NCBI GenBank assembly: GCA_009103225.1
Contig: RHPI01003642.1
Span: 259,401 to 323,400, forward strand
Direction of reading: 5' to 3'
Source of the DNA: Chlorokybus atmophyticus
Taxonomy: Eukaryota; Streptophyta; Chlorokybophyceae; Chlorokybales; Chlorokybaceae
Length of the DNA stretch: 64,000 nucleotides
How positions within the stretch are numbered: the stretch's first letter is position 1; every line of letters starts with the position of its first letter. The notes under the pieces were generated by a model that saw only the letters and a list, made by a program, of their open reading frames with translations, searched no databases and was not told where the DNA came from. Position numbers and translations under genes: made by a program. This document shows, in pieces, positions 24,824-37,002 of this stretch.

Positions 24824-26783
24824 CTAGGACGTTGCAAACGAGGCTTCCCTTTCTCTGCGAAACACCTGCATGCAGATGTTGGATCGCTTGGCAATTTGCA
24901 ATCAAGTCATGGCATGCCGCAGGGCTGGAGGAGGCTCTTACCTTGAGAATGTTGACATGATGGTTGTACTCCGTCTCTTTCTCTTTCGACAGTGAAGTAC
25001 TGTCAATGAGCTTATAACTGCGCTCCATTTCCTAAGCACAGGGGTGGGTAAAGGATGAGCATATGCAGATATAAGCGACCACAAGCACAATATCCAAACT
25101 GGGGCCATCACAGATAATGTGCTCATACATACCTGCTTAATGTATTTGTGTCCCAGTTCCAGTATCTTGTGCATGGTCTTCACGTAGAACTTACCATCCC
25201 TACATCAACCAATGCTTGGCTCGTAACAGCCGCAACGTCCTATGACCTGCAGTAGGCATGGCAAGCACAAACCTTGAGTCTGCGCCTATTAGACCTAGCG
25301 CCACGGCGTCCGCGGCAGCAACAAGCGTCTTGCGCGTTTCAGCATCCTTCTCAACCATAAAAAGCTGGACGAGTCGTTCAAAAACAGGAAGCTGACCTTC
25401 CTGTAGTAACCAACGACAGTGGTGGGTGTCAGCCTTGAACGTGGCAGCATTGCTCTTTGCGTGCGTGCGTGCGTGTAGGTGGTTGGTGGCATCCTTACCG
25501 TGAGGTACTTCTGCATTGCAAGGAACCCAAAGAACCCATCAAATGTGTGCTCCTCACCGTATCTGCATAGTTGCAGAGTCAGGGAGCAAACTGACAATAA
25601 GCGGTGGAGGAGACAAAGTGGGAGTACGCTTACTCATGTGCTTGCAAGGAGCCGTACGGAAAGTACAGGAATGTAGGGTACCTGCAGGAGCAAAAGGTCA
25701 CATGCATGACGACTGCTTAATGCAATGCACCCGCAGTGTACATACTTGTTATTGATGCTGAACCTTTGCGCCAGTTCGGGATTCACGGCCACATTCACCT
25801 AAGCAGGAGAGTCAGACCGTTGTACACATCAACCCAATTGTGTAGCGCATCATACTGTGAGTAACAAGAAGGTATATGCACATACGCGCCTTGGCTAGCA
25901 GTATCAAGTGGTGATCCGCCAACATAAACCCAGCTTTGCCGAGATGCTTTGCGACTTTCTGGAACAAACAGCTTCAAGCTTGGCCTCGCATCAACAGCAT
26001 TAGACAGAAATGAACTGCATGTCTACATGCCCTACCTGACATGATACATCCTCAGGAATGTAGAACTCGACCAGTGTGTGTGCGTTGCCGATGACCACTT
26101 TGTCAAAGGTTGCGTCATGAAGTTCAACAATTCCCTCCATGGCATCTTCTGGCCTGTACGCTTCAATTTTCCTGTCGATCTCATCTGGATCTTCGTCTCG
26201 GTCTTCCACCTGCAAACCCAATTCAATATGCTTGATACGCACAAGTGGTGACGGTATGCCTACCTGCTGTTGCGGCCGTATGCGGCTCTGTTGTGTCTGC
26301 TGTTTTTTGATTGGATCCGAGACGCCTGTGTGCCGGGCTGCAGTGGCGGTAACCTCTGAAGCGAGGCCGGACGCGGCAAATTGTTCTGCAAGCTTGTGGG
26401 TATCTTGGGGGTTACCATGTTGTTCAACATTGTGCACGAATGTCTCTTGTACGTCATCCGGATCTATGCCAGTCAGCAAGCCGGACAAGCCAGAGAACCG
26501 CCCGGGATCAAAGGTAGGCTGGTCGTGGGCACACAGAAGGCAAGTTACAGACTGGGTACTTTTTGAGTTAACTGTGGCGTTGGATTGGGTTACATAAGCA
26601 CTGACTTCAAAGTTATACACACTTCAGGGCAGGTGCTGGGTTGGGATCAATACAGCTCTTGCAGCCGTACTGACAGCTTGAGCACACGGCATGCACTTAG
26701 GTGCGTCATACCTGAACCTGTGCATGGCTGCTTGTGTACAGAAGCGATACCACGAGTATGGGAACGACAGCTCTTGTATGCAT
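24824..26783 (-). CDS. ERp29-like / PDI-family ER protein without CxxC
   Basis: Eleven exons (26712-26783, 26264-26518, 26036-26209, 25890-25958, 25746-25798, 25634-25681, 25499-25562, 25273-25400, 25133-25199, 24942-25031, 24824-24865) give 353 residues. Exon 1 is a signal peptide (MHTRAVVPILVVSLLYTSSH). After a polar, acidic N-terminal segment comes a thioredoxin fold: HTLVEFYIPEDVSC, VNVAVNPELAQRFSIN and YPTFLYFPYGS. The position of the PDI active site reads IPEDVSC, not CxxC, so it is probably redox-inactive, as in ERp29/Windbeutel. The C-terminal part (EGQLPVFERLVQLF, FYVKTMHKILELGHKYIKQ) matches the helical ERp29 D domain. It ends SFATS, with no KDEL. One intron uses a GC donor (AAG|GCGCGT). 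The likely role is secretory protein folding or export. Confidence 0.8.
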
Positions 26784-27411
26784 GCTTCCAGCCTGGCAGA
26801 GCAGACTCGTCAATACAATCAGAGTGCTCGCTCAATGCTTCTTCAGAAATACGCCCAAACACGCTTGGCCATGTACCTTCCTAGGCAGGCACAACCGCGA
26901 CACACGTACATGTGCAAGCCTGTACACCCATGCGAAGACCCACCGCCATACCAGAGCAGGCGGCATTGGGGTTTGCAATATGCACAAGATGTACTGACAG
27001 ACCTACTACCAGACTAGCTGCATTGCAAGCGCTAGCAGCATTGCATGCGCGACATTGACATTGCCTGGTGTCATCAGCTAACCAACCTGCTAGCGGACAG
27101 TGGTGAGGCATAGCACATCCACCAGCATGCACGCAACCGAAACAAACCTTGCCTGGCTCATAACCTCAGCACACTACCTGAACGACGCAGCCCACGTCAC
27201 CGCCGCCGGAAACACCGCCGCCCTGCCACTACCGTCGTCAGCGTTGAGCTACGTTGCTGGCACTCTGCAACAAGTGCAGCAAGCTATTGGCACTGTTGCC
27301 AGTGCCAGTAAGTTACTGGCTTGCACCGCGTTGACTGGCATCGTAGAATTAGGGCTGGGTTAGTGGCGGCGGTGCTGGCGGCGGCGCAGGTGGTGGCAGC
27401 CGCTGGCAGGA
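26784..27411. promoter_or_regulatory. Shared upstream region of ERp29-like and UTP18 genes
   Basis: Divergent arrangement with 628 bases between the two starts. A small plus-strand frame at 27127-27363 (78 codons) precedes UTP18 and could be an upstream ORF. No motif assigned. Confidence 0.3.
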
Positions 27412-30400
27412 ATGGCCAGGGGGGAGCGAGGCGGAGGATCAAAGCGCCACCGCAAGAATGCGGACGCAGAGCGTGAGGCAGAGCGTCAGGCTGCAGCGGA
27501 GCAGGCCAAGCAGCTTGAAAGCGAGCTGTTTGGCGCTGCTTCGAGGGAGGAGGCTATCAGGCGCTTTGGATTTGAGCTGAATGGAGCGGAACTAGACGTT
27601 AGGGGTCACGATGTGGAGGTGAGGTTAAGAGCAATGTCTACTGTTTCCAACAAGTAGAACTTCAGCTGGGTCAACTAGATATGCGTGACCAGCTCTGACA
27701 GAGCACTTTGCAAGCATGCAGCACTTGTACGAGAGTTCACAAGCTGCGTGATTATTGGCATTCCAGCATGTCAATGCGCTGTAACTGGTTTTTGAATTTT
27801 ATACGTTAGGTGTCGTTATCAGAGTGCAAGTAATCTTGGGTATTAAGGGGTTGTATATACTTGATGGCTGTAGTTGCATACGTCTTTCAACATGCAACCG
27901 GATTCGATCACCAATTTTAGAACTTATAAGCTGCCATTGAGCAGTTACTTATATGCAATGCAACAATCAGCTTTCAGCACTGAAAAACGTGCCAGTTGAG
28001 TGCTGCAGAGTGACATTCTTGACATTTCCCTTCGTTAGGGTGAAACTGCTGCTGATGAGGACGATGATGTCGGAGCATTGATATGGGAAGACAGAGGTAA
28101 ATTGTGCGTTGGCCTATGCTGGTACGTGTTCATACTTAACATGCTGGTTGCACCAACTACATAGCTGGTGGCTGATAGGTGGCAAAGCTGGAGCACCACC
28201 GCTGCCGGTTGTGAGCAAGGCTGCTCGTGTACCAGTGTGGTCAGATGAGGCGGATGAAGAAGCCATCTTTAATGTTGCCGGACGCAATAGGTTGCGAAAG
28301 TTGCGGCAGACCGAAGAGGAGTCTATCGTCTCAGGACCTCAGTACACACAACGACTGCGCATGCAGTAAGTGCATGCGGGACACGTGTTTTTAGAACAGT
28401 TTGCACGATGACAGGATGTGCTCAAGTTGTGGCACACAGGCACGCCAAGCTGAATCCTGGCACATCGTGGGCAAAGCTGCCAGAGGCGGGTGGCAGGCGT
28501 GCAAAGCGAAAGAGCAGGGGTGAGAGGAAATAGCAGAGTTTGATCAGAGTTGGTTGTCCGTCGTACAATGCAATCTTGTTGGCATCTCAGCATCAAGGAA
28601 CTTGCCTGTGGAGGTTAGGTGTGGTGTGTCACATGCCTTGTGTTGTGGGGATCAGGTGCATTGTCAGAGGGTAGTGATGAAGAGGACGGTGACGGCCCCA
28701 CCGAACTTGATGCAGTGCTGCAGCGTGCAAACTCATTTGTCGCAAAAACCGCACCACGGCTACCAGCTGGTCAAATTGAGGCATCACGTATGAAAGATGC
28801 CAATTTCCAGGAGGCATCCAAGGTGAGACAGAGTGTTCAAGCTGATCATCTCATATGTGCCAGCGATTGTGTTGCCATTCCCCTCAAGTCAGTTTATGGG
28901 CGTCCCGAGCAGAAGTTGTGCGATGTTGTTATTGGAAGGTCTGTGCATAATCGAGTTTGTCTACAGGCTGTTGTAAAGACGGCACAATTTCATCACAATG
29001 GGCAGCTGTTGCTCACAGCGGGTCTTGACAAAAGCTTGAGGTTCTTCCAGGTTTGTACCTGGCACAATTGCTACCGCAGGTTCTTGTTGAGCCACTCACT
29101 TCGGGTTGGCAGGTGGATGGCACGCGGAATCCCAAGGTGCAAGGTGTGTATCTTGAGGATACACCCATCCATTGCGCATCTTTTGCCAGTGCTGGCTCAC
29201 AGGTGAGCGAGCACGCGAATAGTTGGTTCCGTGTGTTTGGGACAGCAGCAAGTTTGGCTCAACAAGCGGGCAGATTATGTTAACAGTTGTCAACTGCCCT
29301 GCTTCAGGTCATTGCTTCTGGTCGGCGAAAGTGGTTTTACTTGTATGACATCAATCACAGCAAGGTTGAACGCATATTCTCAACTGGTACGGAATTGCGC
29401 ATTATCGCTGGCGCACTACACGTGGCTGCGCACAGTGTGGCACTAACACATTCCACCAGCTGGGCTGCCCCTCCCTCAGTGCTTCTGTCTTGTTGTGTCC
29501 GTAGGCAGAATGGAGCGCAGTCTTGAGAAGTTTGCCGCTGCACCAGACTTGGACCAGGTGCTGTCTGCGGGCAGCCACACCTTGTTGGAGTTGTACCAAC
29601 ATCTTCTTTGTTGACCTGGCACTCATTGTCGCAGGTGGCATTTCTTGGCAAGGATGGCTACGTAGCACTTATCTCGCTCAAGTCTCGGCAGTGGGTTGCT
29701 GATCTCAAAATGAATGGCACTGCTCGCACTGTTGCTTTTACTCCTGACGGGACTGGTCTGCTCACCAGTGGAGGTGCGTGCACATGGCTGGGCCAGTGTT
29801 GCACATGGCATGTGTGTTGGCTTGCGTACTGAAGCAATGTGTTATGCAGGAGATGGTCAGATCTACCAGTGGGATCTGCGCATGCAGCGCTGTCTGCACA
29901 AAACCATTGATGATGGTTGCATCAATCCAACGTCCTTGGCAGTATCTTCCAGGGCAACCTTGGTTGCGACAGGGTGCGTGCACGTGCATGTTGCCAGCTG
30001 CACTCCGGCTTCGTGCATGCAGACAGGGGAGTAACAGCGCTATCATGGCATGGACAGGTCTGATAGCGGTGTGGTCAACGTTTACAATTGGCCTGGTGGT
30101 TTAGGCACTGCACCGAAGCTGGTGAAACCTATCATGAATCTCACCACAAGCGTGGACAGTTTAGTGTTCAGTCCTGACTCACAGGTAAGATGAGCCGCTT
30201 CTTGCTGTCAAACAGCATACGGGTGTTCCTTGATGGCAGTGACAGTGCGGTGTTGCTATTTGAACGTGACCAATGCAGATTTTGGCCTGTGCGTCCCGAT
30301 TGAAGAAGGATGCACTGCGGCTTGTGCATTTGCCTTCCTGTACAGTGTTCTCCAACTGGCCAACATCACGGACTCCATTGCACTGTGTCACGTCGCTGGA

Positions 30401-30589
30401 CTTCAGGTGTGTTCTTTCTTCTTCTCTTTGCTTTACTCTTCCAACCTGCACATGCCAAACCATATTTGCGCAAGGCTTTGTTTGCTGATGTTGGGTTGTT
30501 GTGACAGTCCCTCCGGAGGATTCTTGGCAGCTGGGAATGCACGTGGGCAGGTGCTCTTGTACCGACTACACCACTATAGCCGGGCATAG
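27412..30589 (+). CDS. UTP18: UTP18, WD-repeat protein of the SSU processome
   Basis: Fourteen exons give 534 residues with exactly closed phases: 27412-27618, 28039-28096, 28179-28365, 28440-28519, 28656-28822, 28967-29050, 29113-29202, 29308-29386, 29505-29557, 29635-29773, 29850-29973, 30058-30184, 30279-30406 and 30508-30589. The acidic N terminus is followed by a WD40 propeller with UTP18 hallmarks: TAQFHHNGQLLLTAGLDKSL, GQIYQWDLRMQRCLHK, SDSGVVNVYNWPGG, SLVFSPDSQ, LKKDALRLVHLPSCTVFSNW and a C-terminal GQVLLYRLHHY. UTP18 is a UTP-B component that binds the U3 snoRNP and pre-18S rRNA in the nucleolus and recruits the exosome cofactor Mtr4. First ATG in frame taken as start. Confidence 0.93.
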
Positions 30590-31302
30590 CTGTGTGAAGT
30601 GTGCATAGAATGCAGGATGGTTGATATGTGAAGGACACGTGTGGAGCTGACTGCAGGCACACATTGCAGTCAACAAATTATTTGGCAGTAGGAACATGCC
30701 GCGACCAATACACACATGCACACAGGCCTGCATCACCCTACAGTTGCTTGTGTGCAGCGCCCAGTTGAGTTGGCCCAATGTGCCTGTGATACTTGGTTGG
30801 TTGCCGCGATGTTGAGAACCTCATTATCCATGTGAGAAACAGTGACTGTCAGGCCACATGTGCCGAGTGGTATGTGAGTTGCTGTTGTTGGGCTGTAATG
30901 TTTGTACATTGGCAGACTTGTTGGCGCAGTTGCTCCAGCTGTATGCATGGACAGTGACAGGATCAGACCAACAACACGCAAAAGACGCTTCAATGTCACA
31001 TGCGACACAAAATGTGCTGATACACATTGATCCTACACGCTGGCACCAAAAAAGAGACACTGCCCTACAATGCATGCAGAACGGGAGAGGTGGAAAGCAG
31101 CTGACATAAACCAAATGTGGCAGTGTTCTCTCCACGCAGCGGAGCTGCTGGACTCCAACAGACGATACATGCAATGTGTGCTAGCATACTGAGGTACAAC
31201 CTGACAACACATACAGCACTGTACATGGTACACTATCCCTAACCTAACACATTCCTGGCAACACCCAAACTGCGACACAAAACACCCACGGGCAAGCACA
31301 TG
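30590..31302. other. No gene recognised
   Basis: Convergent 3' region between UTP18 and the GPC acyltransferase gene. Nothing supported. Confidence 0.5.
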
Positions 31303-33592
31303 TTATGTCGACTTGAGATGGTTTGCTTCAGCAAGATTTCTGCGTTCCACCATTGCCAAGTAACGGGCGGCAAACACCTCAAAATAGAAGTTGGCACCGT
31401 TCCAGAGCGACCATGAGTAAATCGCTGTGCGCCAAACCATGTCAGCGTGTACCATGCGAATAGCATGCAGTGTTTGTCATACCTATCAGGAAAGCGGTGT
31501 GTGCGTAAAAGTGGTTGAATAGGAACATTGCCGGAATGCAGCACAGGATCGTGAAAATGACATGGATGCCTGCGCAACAATATAATGAGTCTTGCTATGT
31601 GTTGCAACTTGCATTGTTGCAAGTCTCCAGCTGATATCAGATTTGCTTACCAACATACACCAAAGGTCGGTAGGGCTGGCGAGCAGACTCAATCATGCGT
31701 GCGAAAGGCGTGTTGCTTTCCAATATGTATGTATACAAAGTCATGTACCCAAGGCGTGCAATCTTTTTGCTGCTGAAAACGAACACCTGCGGAGACAGCG
31801 CACGATTCTCGATTAATTGAAAGACGGAATTTTTGCTTGCATTAACGGCTATTACCTTCAGGTAGTACAGGAACACCCAGATGAAGTACACTGCCAGAGG
31901 AACAAAGAGATGGTTCCACAGGGTCACAGCGCAGCCATTTTCTCCTTCATCGCACACATGAAAACGATCCTGGCCATCCTCGTATAAGCGGATTGAAGGC
32001 AATTCAACATGTGAAGCGTTGAGAGGTGAAGTTTAATAATTCACGAAGGTTTGGCAGAGGAGACAACAGTGGAGGATATCTTACTGCGGGCCACCAACGC
32101 ACAGTCCACACTACAAGTGCAGGAGAGAAGTGAACGAACACAGAGGTCATCTTGTCCAAGTCGTGGAAAACCAGGCTGCACACCAACAGCCACAACCGGT
32201 CAACACAAGCGGCTTGGTTTTGTGACGCACTCCCTGCAATGTCCTTTCTAGGTGCAAAAAAGAAACTGTCACCTGTTGCGAAAGGTCGGTATCGACAAGG
32301 CGACAGGCCCTGCGGTGAAGACAAATATGACGCGGAACAAGGTTGCGCTCTGTGGATACAGCCTGCAAACATGCGTCACAAGCGCATCGATGTTGTGTGA
32401 AGCCCAAATGTCGCAGAAATCAAATCGCAAATGCTGGCTGCCTGGGCACTCACCATACATATATGGCCATCAGCAAGTTGTCATAGTAGCAGAAGTCAAA
32501 CAGGTAGTAATGCCACCGTGCCCGTTTGTACATGAAATACCTTATCACCAGCAGCTGCGTGAAAAGGGAAATCTCAGCATTGCTGCCGAACATTTTACGT
32601 ACTGCAGTCTACAACACGCTGGCACATTGGGAGACAATCAGAGTCTTGTCACGTTTGGACATGCAGATGACTCCTAGCTCATAATGCTTGTATCAGACAT
32701 GGAGAATATGCATTTGTACTGATACCAAAGGCACTCAGCACGTCAACAACATCACTATGTCATTGTCATGGCGATGCACGCCTACATGCGTGTTGGCAAT
32801 ACCATGAGTGCTTCTATATGCGACAGGGGGATGGAAATACGGTGCGTTGGTGGGGCCACGGCAATGTGACGTGCTGCATCAGGAGGTGACGTCTCTCAAC
32901 TCACCACAAACGCATAGAGGGTATGGAACTGGTAGAACATACCCGGAGCCGCCCCCAGAATGTAGCTGGTTGCACTAACATTGCCGACACCCAGAACAAA
33001 GGACACCTGTCAAGAAACCCCAAAGCTTGACACCGGATATGCTTTAAAGCAGTTTGAGATAGGTGGGCATTGATGAGCAGTAATTGCTCCTGTGTTTTAG
33101 TAACAAAATATGCGAGCGCTTGCGTTCAAAACATTAGGCACTTCATGCCAGAACGATGATGGCATGGCATCAACAAGCAGCGACGTCGGAACACGTGAGT
33201 GAGTCATGCACAGACACCCTGAGTCCTACATCAACTTTAGAAGCAGCAGCAGCACTGACCTTGTCTCGCAGCTTGACGAGCCTTGATATCATTGACAGGT
33301 CGACAACCGTCTCAAAGTCCACGCTGCCATACAAGTCACCATTGTACGGATCTCCATCCGTATCGTCCATGGACATGGCGGCCGCCCCCGGCAGCTGCTC
33401 CTGCAACTCACCGGCCGCCTTGAGTGCCTCATCTGCCATCGCCGAAGCAAAGCTGGCCGATACAGCGCGATGCTCTTCACTTGGCGTGCTCGGCACCGGA
33501 GCTTCCACAGCTTCTGCTGCACTCTCTACGCCTGCACGAGCTGGCACTTCAAGCAGCTTTGTGCCCGGGACAATGGGTTCACCAGCAGCCAT
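31303..33592 (-). CDS. GPC1: Glycerophosphocholine acyltransferase 1 (GPCAT, DUF2838 family)
   Basis: Nine exons (33260-33592, 32905-33006, 32454-32554, 32273-32362, 32085-32175, 31856-31969, 31651-31786, 31483-31569, 31303-31424) give 391 residues with closed phases. A polar N-terminal region of about 100 residues precedes several membrane helices. Family marks are YFMYKRARWHYYLFDFCYY (the RWHYxxFDFCYY core), SLVFHDLDKMTSVFVHFSP, LWNHLFVPLAVYFIWVFLYY and the C-terminal SLWNGANFYFEV. The family adds an acyl group from acyl-CoA to glycerophosphocholine, making lysophosphatidylcholine in ER-type membranes, and is known from yeast and plants. The start at 33592 (MAAGEPIVPG) is preferred; an ATG at 33613 is also in frame. 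Confidence 0.88.
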
Positions 33593-34203
33593 CCCTGGAC
33601 GACGCAAACACACTGCTTGCGCAAGACTTCAAGCTTGTGACTTTATCACAATATGTAATAGGCCATGTGTTTAATCAAGCACAGTACGCAATGCTCACAG
33701 CACGAACGCGCATTTTCCACTGATAGAACATCAACGCAACATAAAGACTTTGGTTTTCCAGCACAAGAACATGCATGCCCAGCTAATGCTACAGAACTAC
33801 TCTCCCATACAAAAGCAAATCCCTGCGACAAAGGGGACACAGCGTGCTCTGACAGTGCAAGAACGCGTTGATAAGGACAATGATAATGTGTATCACATAC
33901 TGTGTACAACAATCAGGAATTTAAGGCCCCTTGCAGTGTATTGCTCATGATGTGATAGGAAGAAGCTATAGCCCTGTATAAAACCATCCAGCAGCTTCAG
34001 CGCTGTCCACTCAGCTATTACCCTCCACTGCATTCGCTTGCAGGCTGAGGAAAAGATGCGACATCGTTGCAATTTGCAGTGTTACATGCAGGTTCACCAC
34101 CATAACTTCAGCACACGAGCTTGCACGCTATGCCATGTCATGTCCGTCTTGCAAAGGCAAATGCAATTCTACCTCTACGACAACGGGGCACAAGATTAAG
34201 CAA
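33593..34203. other. No gene recognised
   Basis: 5' side of the GPCAT gene. Only short frames. Confidence 0.5.
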
Positions 34204-34432
34204 TCAGCGGATCAGAAGCAGCAAGCAGGTGATGGATCGCAACAGCTGGCTGTCGTCGGACCTTTCCAGGCTGCATGTCATTACGGTAGGGCCTTGAATG
34301 CAAACTGTCTTTGACAGCGTATTCATGCATACCTATGGGATTCGCTTTCGTCACCCTTGACTCGGAGCCTATCCCCGTTGCCTCCTCCTCTTCCGCCTCC
34401 GCCGCCGCCGGCGCCTCCTCCGTGCGGGACAT
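34204..34432 (-). CDS. Possible small acidic protein, two exons
   Basis: ATG at 34432 opens MSRTEEAPAAAEAEEEEATG, then a GTATGC donor after 34333. An acceptor before 34292 continues the frame to a TGA at 34204 (62 residues, phases close). The N-terminal exon looks coding by composition, but the C-terminal exon has no recognisable feature. Transcription is away from the FBXO7-like gene. Confidence 0.25.
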
Positions 34433-34972
34433 TCTCACCTTCCGCTGCAACGGCAGAAGCGAATCTCACGGGCACATGCAAGAATCCGAAGCCGTTTATG
34501 AAGTCAGCATTCTAACGCTGTAGCCACTTGGTAGCATCTAGCCGTTTTCTCTCCACGTCGTAGCCAAGCCAGCTTGTTGCATGCTGCAGTGTGTTGCAGG
34601 TTGTCGTGCTGGGCGGCGGTGGCGGCAGTGCCGGTGGTGCTGTGGGGAGCATCGACTCATGGTGAGCGGAGTAGTTTGTAGCTTGCATAGCTGCTGCGTG
34701 CTGTGCCGTTCGCGTCACTGCCGTCGCTTGGCTGGCCTAGCGTAGGCAGGGTGGCGCACCCTTAAGAGATTTGGTTGTCATTGCCATCGCACGCTTGCAT
34801 GTTGGTGTTGTTGAGGCCTGTTACGTTGGACTCTGGTCAGCATGCAGCCTGCCGAACAACTAGTCCAGCGCAAGGGTCTCAGCAACATCGCTGCTGAAAC
34901 AGTGTAGCATTGTGCTGTGCAGGTTGACGCTGATCTCAACATACAAACGCAGAATACCAACATCAGACCGTC

Positions 34973-37002
34973 ATGAAGATCCGAGTGCGAGTTGGTGCGG
35001 GTCAAACCCACCGCGTGGAGGTGCCGGAGCTCTGCGATCTTGCACAGCTGAAGGCCCGCATAGCGACGGTGGTTTTCAACAGCAGGCGGGAAGCTGCGTC
35101 CGTAAGGGTTTCGCTCAACAACAGGGATGAGTTGGGCCAAGATGATGAGGGTGGTCTTACCAGCACTCCGCTGCAAGCACTTGGCATTCGCAGCGGCGAT
35201 CTTGTTTTCGTTCTAGATGGAAACTCCGTGCAACGAAGTCAACTCCAACAACCTGAACAACTCCCCTCGTCTTCACCATCCACCTCGGCTCCTGCACGTC
35301 CCTCGGCTAGTGCTGCAGACATCCGAGCTCGCTGTGCAGCCGCGGCTGCTGCGCGGGTTTCAACTGCTGCTGCCACTGAGCATCCACCTTCCACATCTGC
35401 TGTTCAGCAGCCAGCACTAGCTGTGACCGCTGCTCCACAGCAAGCAGCCATTGCAGACGAAACACATGAACTACAGGGCAATGACGTGCAGGTATTGTAC
35501 GTTGTGATGCACAAGTTGGTCTTATGTATGTTTCATCAGGCGTCAAGTTGAAGGTCAGGCATCCTGAGATGAAGTTGGCTGAATTGTGTCGTGATCTGCT
35601 GGGCAGGCTGACATGGACATTGCGGAGGATGAGTATGTGGAACACATGGACGAGCAGCTGGAGCTGCCCCCTTGTCCTCCTGTGCCCGCAGTGCCGCAAG
35701 TCCCATCGACACTGAGTGCAGCTTACAAAGCAGTTAAAGGCGATGTGCGCAGTGGTTATCAGCTGCTGATGGTTGCTCTGCATGCTGTACTGGTGGAGAC
35801 TGGCCTTCAAATTGAGCACTCCAGTGGCGAAGCTGCACAGTTGCCGAGTGGTTGGACTGCTGCTTCTCGGTACTTCTTCAGATATGCCCTCAAGGGTACA
35901 CCTGCCGTCTGTGAAGTTTACGGGCGCGCTCTGGGAGACTTCTTGGTCGTCCAAGCGGCTGTTGTCGGTGATGATGAGATTGTCCGCATGAGTTTGCGCG
36001 TGGCGGACTACGTCAGCGATCGCGCGCATGCAGACCAGAGGGATGCAGCAGCTGTCTTTGTGAATGCCAGGGGTCTGTGGGCTCTTGTGAAGGACTCCTT
36101 GACACTAAAGCTGTTATCAGCGCTGCACCACAAGGCTGGACTGTTCCCACCACCTGGCCTGATTGCGCTTCCGAGTGAAATAAAGCTGCAATGCCTGCAG
36201 CAGCTGGACGCAACCTCGTTGGCTGCACTGTCATCAACATGCAGAGAGCTGCGGTTTGTTGCCAGTGATGACAAGCTCTGGCAAACCTTGTTTGTTAGCG
36301 AGTTTGGCAGCCATGGGGCCTCCCGCATCCGCTCGCATTTCAAGACCGCATTTGCAGAAGCATGGCAGGAGCGGCAGCGGCAAAGGAGGATTTGGGTATG
36401 CTTGTTGTTTCGACACGTGTGCATGGTTTGCGTGATGCCAGTTTAAACGTCAGTCATCATGTTGCAGATTATGGCATGCATGCCTTTTACGCTTGGAGGT
36501 AGGCAGCATGTCATCTTGCAGCTGTTAGGCATCACCTCATTGCATACACAGACAATGCGAGTCTTGTCATCACCTATTGATTGCATTGCATTGCTATGTT
36601 GGCAGGCGCATTAGCTATTGCAGCCAGCAGTGCACATTGTTCTCAGCCTTTGTGTTGTGTTAACAGGAGCAACACCGCCGCCAGCTCAGTATGTACCGGC
36701 CGCGCATGGGTCGCATGCCAAGGATGCCTCTGCACCCGCACCCCCCCTTCGTCATTGGTGGAGACTACGACCGCTTCCCTGTCATTGGTGATGGCGTGTT
36801 TCTAGGCTCTCATGGAATCGGCGGCGTGCCATCTGGTCAGTTGTCTGCTTTTCCGGACGACGGTGCCTTCTCACCGCAAGGCCTCAGGCGGCCCTCTCCG
36901 GGAGCAGCAAGCGCTGGGCCATTTGGGACGCTTGGTGGCCGGCGTCTTTCCAGCACTGCTCCCAGGCGACAGGGCCTCGGTGGGAGTATGTCGCGCTTTT
37001 AG
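34973..37002 (+). CDS. FBXO7-like F-box protein (UBL, FP domain, F-box, PRR)
   Basis: Three exons (34973-35491, 35607-36395, 36667-37002) give 547 residues. Residues 1-80 form a ubiquitin-like domain (MKIRVRVGAGQTHRVEV, LGIRSGDLVFVL). An Ala/Ser-rich linker and acidic patch follow. The middle matches the FP domain of FBXO7/PI31: SGYQLLMVALHAVLVETG, SRYFFRYALKGTPAVCEV, LVKDSLTLKLLSALHHK. The F-box is ALPSEIKLQCLQQLDATSLA to LWQTLFVSEFG. The tail carries RPRMGRMPRMPLHPHPP, FVIGGDYDRFP and ends MSRF, like the FBXO7 and PI31 Pro/Arg-rich tails that bind the proteasome. It would act as an SCF substrate receptor with Skp1 and Cullin1. The order and spacing match animal FBXO7 (about 520 residues). 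Confidence 0.85.
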
